The notes under the pieces are model-generated. The model was given only the letters and a program-made list of their open reading frames with translations, had not been told where the DNA came from and ran no database searches. From Bradyrhizobium sp. 141 (GTDB lineage Bacteria > Pseudomonadota > Alphaproteobacteria > Rhizobiales > Xanthobacteraceae), in the NCBI RefSeq assembly GCF_023074055.1, contig NZ_JADPKR010000094.1:62001-126000 (forward strand): 64,000 nt of DNA, written 5' to 3'. Position numbers and translations under genes: made by a program. Positions 61,665 to 64,000 of the stretch are shown in pieces. How positions within the stretch are numbered: position 1 is the stretch's first letter; the number at the start of each line of letters is the position of its first letter.

Positions 61665-63302
61665 ATGGACGCGATCAACCAGCCCCTGCTTGCCGTTCGC
61701 GACCTCTCGGTGGCCTTCCACCAGGGCGGCGCCACCACGCTTGCGGTCGACAAGGTCTCGTTCCAGATCAAGCGCGGCGAATGCCTGGCACTGGTCGGTG
61801 AATCCGGCTCCGGCAAGTCTGTCAGCGCGCTCTCGATCCTCAAGCTCTTGCCCTATCCGAACGCATCGCACCCCTCGGGCAGCATCCGCTTCAAGGGGCA
61901 GGAGCTGATCGACCGATCCGAGCAGGAGATGCGGGAGATTCGCGGCAGCGATATCTCCATCATCTTCCAGGAGCCGATGACCTCGCTCAATCCGTTGCAC
62001 ACGATCGAAGCGCAGATCGGCGAGATCATCCAGCTGCATAATCCGACCAGCAATGCCGAGGTGCGCAGACGGACGCTGGAACTGCTGACGCAGGTCGGCA
62101 TCCCCGAGCCCGAGACGCGGCTGAAGAGCTATCCGCATCAACTCTCCGGCGGTCAGCGCCAGCGCGTGATGATCGCGATGGCGCTCGCCAACGAGCCGGA
62201 TCTGTTGATCGCGGACGAGCCGACGACGGCGCTCGATGTCACCGTGCAGGCACAGATCCTGGCGCTGCTCGCCGAGATTCGCTCGCGGCTCGGCATGAGC
62301 CTGCTCTTCATCACCCACGATCTCGGCATCGTGCGCCGCATCGCCGACACCGTCTGTGTCATGAAGAGCGGCGAGATCGTCGAGCAGGGACCGGTCGAGC
62401 AGGTCTTCAAGTCGCCGAAACATCCCTATACGCGCGATCTGCTCGCGGCCGAGCCGAAGCCGGATCCGGCGCCGCCGCAGCCGGATGCGCCGGTGGTGAT
62501 GTCGGCCAATGACCTGAAGGTCTGGTTTCCGATCAAGCGCGGCCTGATGCGCAAGACGGTCGGCCACATCAAGGCGGTCGACGGCGTCAGCGTCGCCGTG
62601 CGCAAGGGCGAGACGCTTGGCGTGGTCGGCGAATCCGGCTCGGGCAAGACCACGTTGGGGCTGGCGCTGATGCGGCTGATCTCCTCGAACGGGCGCATCG
62701 TGTTCTTAGGGAAGGACATCCAGGGCCTCCGTTTCAAGGAGATGCGGCCGTTCCGGCGCGACATGCAGATCGTATTCCAGGACCCGTTCGGCTCGCTCAG
62801 CCCGCGCATGTCGGTCGCCGACATCATCGCCGAAGGTCTCTCCGTGCATCAGCCGAAGCTGTCGCGCGAAGAACGCGAGGAGCGCGTCGTCAAGGCGCTG
62901 GAAGACGTCGGGCTGAAGCCCGATACCCGCTACCGCTATCCCCATGAATTCTCCGGCGGCCAGCGTCAGCGCATCAGTATCGCGCGGGCGGTGGTGCTGG
63001 AGCCGGATTTCGTCGTGCTGGACGAGCCGACCAGCGCGCTCGACATGCTGTTCCAGGCGCAGATGGTCGATCTGCTCCGCGAGCTCCAGCGCAAGCGCGA
63101 GCTCACCTACATGTTCATCTCGCACGACTTACGCGTCGTCGCCTCGCTCGCCAGCCATCTGATCGTGATGCGTGGCGGCAAGGTGGTCGAGGAAGGCCAG
63201 GCCACCGAACTCTTCAAGAGCCCGAAGACGGATTACACGCGCGCGCTGTTCGCGGCGGCGTTCCGGCTGGAGACGGCGGGCAATGGGGCGGCCGCGACGT
63301 AG
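61665..63302 (+). CDS. yejF: Peptide ABC transporter ATPase YejF, two ABC domains
   Basis: A 545-residue protein with two ATPase domains. Domain 1 has Walker A GESGSGKS (residues 45-52), [15 protein letters not shown] and [12 protein letters not shown]. Domain 2 has GESGSGKTT (about 321-329), [15 protein letters not shown] and [12 protein letters not shown]. Each ends with the dipeptide-ATPase ISHD/ITHD switch histidine. It drives the YejBE pore and starts five bases after yejE. Confidence 0.95.
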   Translation: MDAINQPLLAVRDLSVAFHQGGATTLAVDKVSFQIKRGECLALVGESGSGKSVSALSILKLLPYPNASHPSGSIRFKGQELIDRSEQEMREIRGSDISIIFQEPMTSLNPLHTIEAQIGEIIQLHNPTSNAEVRRRTLELLTQVGIPEPETRLKSYPHQLSGGQRQRVMIAMALANEPDLLIADEPTTALDVTVQAQILALLAEIRSRLGMSLLFITHDLGIVRRIADTVCVMKSGEIVEQGPVEQVFKSPKHPYTRDLLAAEPKPDPAPPQPDAPVVMSANDLKVWFPIKRGLMRKTVGHIKAVDGVSVAVRKGETLGVVGESGSGKTTLGLALMRLISSNGRIVFLGKDIQGLRFKEMRPFRRDMQIVFQDPFGSLSPRMSVADIIAEGLSVHQPKLSREEREERVVKALEDVGLKPDTRYRYPHEFSGGQRQRISIARAVVLEPDFVVLDEPTSALDMLFQAQMVDLLRELQRKRELTYMFISHDLRVVASLASHLIVMRGGKVVEEGQATELFKSPKTDYTRALFAAAFRLETAGNGAAAT

Positions 63303-63380
63303 TCCGTCATTCCGGGGGCGCGACAGCGCAAACCCCGGGGACGCTTCCAAAGCGGGCTGTGCTTGACCCGTCGCGTTGAT

Positions 63381-63608
63381 TTACGCGGCGCGTTCCTTGT
63401 CCGACCGGTCCTCGGCCGCGGTCGCAGTTTCTTCCAGCCGCTTTTCGTAATTGCCCGCGAGCCTCTCGATGCTGTCGGCCCACATCCTCAGCATTGAGAT
63501 CTGAAAGTGCATCATCGGCTTCAAGGCATTCATGCCGATTGCTGTCGCTGCGGCGATGCGCCGTTCTGGGTCGCGCGCGAAACGGTCTGCATTGGTCTTG
63601 TCTGCCAT
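63381..63608 (-). CDS. Small helical protein, possibly phasin-like
   Basis: A 75-residue hydrophilic protein predicted to be helical, with MHFQISMLRMWADSIERLAG resembling amphipathic phasin helices and a charged C-terminus (EDRSDKERAA). Function unknown; the phasin comparison is a guess from pattern. The start ATG at 63608 follows aggagcgaacagc. Convergent with yejF. Confidence 0.65.
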   Translation of the reverse strand: MADKTNADRFARDPERRIAAATAIGMNALKPMMHFQISMLRMWADSIERLAGNYEKRLEETATAAEDRSDKERAA

Positions 63609-63646
63609 GCTGTTCGCTCCTTCGCTCTGGTGTTATGGCCTGAAAG

Positions 63647-63928
63647 CTACCTGTCGTGTTGTGAACCGCGTGCCTCTAAACATTTGGCCAAAACTTGATC
63701 CGCCGCGAGGCGCGCGCATTGGTTGTCTTGCAATTCATCCAGCTTTTTCAAGTAGGCGACTGCGGCGATTTGCAAGAGATCGAAATCATCTTCGCCGGCA
63801 TCGCGAAGATTGGCGATGTAGCGGTAGAGGGCGGAACGCCTGTTATCATTCTCGCTGATGCCGCTGTGGAGCAGCAAGTAGTTCCGCCAAGCGAACGCAC
63901 ACGCGCCTTCTCTGGCCTGAGAACTCAT
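63647..63928 (-). CDS. Small hypothetical protein
   Basis: A 93-residue protein of unknown function with no signal peptide or membrane helix. The ATG at 63928 is chosen because ggagg lies six bases upstream; a GTG at 63934 overlaps that site. It contains two cysteines and a helical core (DFDLLQIAAVAYLKKLDEL). It lies 38 bases upstream of the gene at 63381 on the same strand, so the two may be co-transcribed. Confidence 0.65.
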   Translation of the reverse strand: MSSQAREGACAFAWRNYLLLHSGISENDNRRSALYRYIANLRDAGEDDFDLLQIAAVAYLKKLDELQDNQCARLAADQVLAKCLEARGSQHDR

Positions 63929-64000
63929 GGGCACCTCCCAAAGCCAGAGAAAGACTGACGACGCGTTTCGTTCCGCAAAGCTCTCAGATGTAACGTTTGT

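Overview
The window is a GC-rich, densely coding stretch of chromosome from an alphaproteobacterium, most likely Bradyrhizobium or a close relative in the Nitrobacteraceae (Rhodopseudomonas, Afipia). The reasons are a CycM-type membrane-anchored cytochrome c, a hydroxycinnamate locus and a pim-like operon arranged as I remember them from Rhodopseudomonas palustris, many branched-chain-type (Liv) ABC importers, and a heavy load of short palindromic intergenic repeats of the kind common in Bradyrhizobium. I see no phage, insertion sequence, CRISPR array, rRNA or tRNA.

Layout. 1-4.8 kb: housekeeping and unknown genes (a TAXI-type solute receptor cut by the window edge, a DUF3307 membrane protein, a Cys-cluster protein, a WYL regulator, a GST). 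5.0-22.1 kb: an aromatic-acid supra-locus. On the minus strand a TRAP importer (13.97-10.89 kb) leads into DUF3237, crotonase, feruloyl/coumaroyl-CoA ligase, SDR, 4-hydroxybenzoyl-CoA-type thioesterase and an ABC solute-binding protein. pobA is divergent from the TRAP genes. After a thioesterase/LysR/flavoprotein insert, three genes encode a Liv-type ABC importer (one is a permease-ATPase fusion), divergent from a MarR regulator. The logic is import of hydroxycinnamates, CoA activation, side-chain shortening to 4-hydroxybenzoate, and PobA conversion to protocatechuate.

22.2-41 kb: a glycerate 2-kinase, then four tandem paralogous Liv-type solute-binding proteins (23.7-29.2 kb) downstream of one livG-livF-livH-livM set, an IclR regulator, and a divergent fatty/dicarboxylic acyl-CoA operon (pimF-, pimA-, pimC- and pimD-like genes plus an SDR). 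This looks like an import and beta-oxidation module for medium-chain or dicarboxylic acids controlled by IclR through a 19-bp palindrome at 33667-33685.

41.2-54.6 kb: glycerol kinase, a GNAT acetyltransferase, a DUF6636-like exported protein, a GST, a Sel1-repeat protein, metF-metH, an LLM flavin monooxygenase and kdsB-pheA. 54.8-63.3 kb: cycM, then a yej-type peptide importer with two tandem YejA-like binding proteins, YejB, YejE and YejF. Two small conserved-looking unknown genes close the window.

Most intergenic gaps of about 80-300 bases hold palindromic repeats from at least eight families. The observations I would follow first are the four-receptor/one-permease array, the shared operator-like palindromes of the hydroxycinnamate locus, the IclR palindrome, and a possible small transcript ending at a strong terminator near 46.58 kb.
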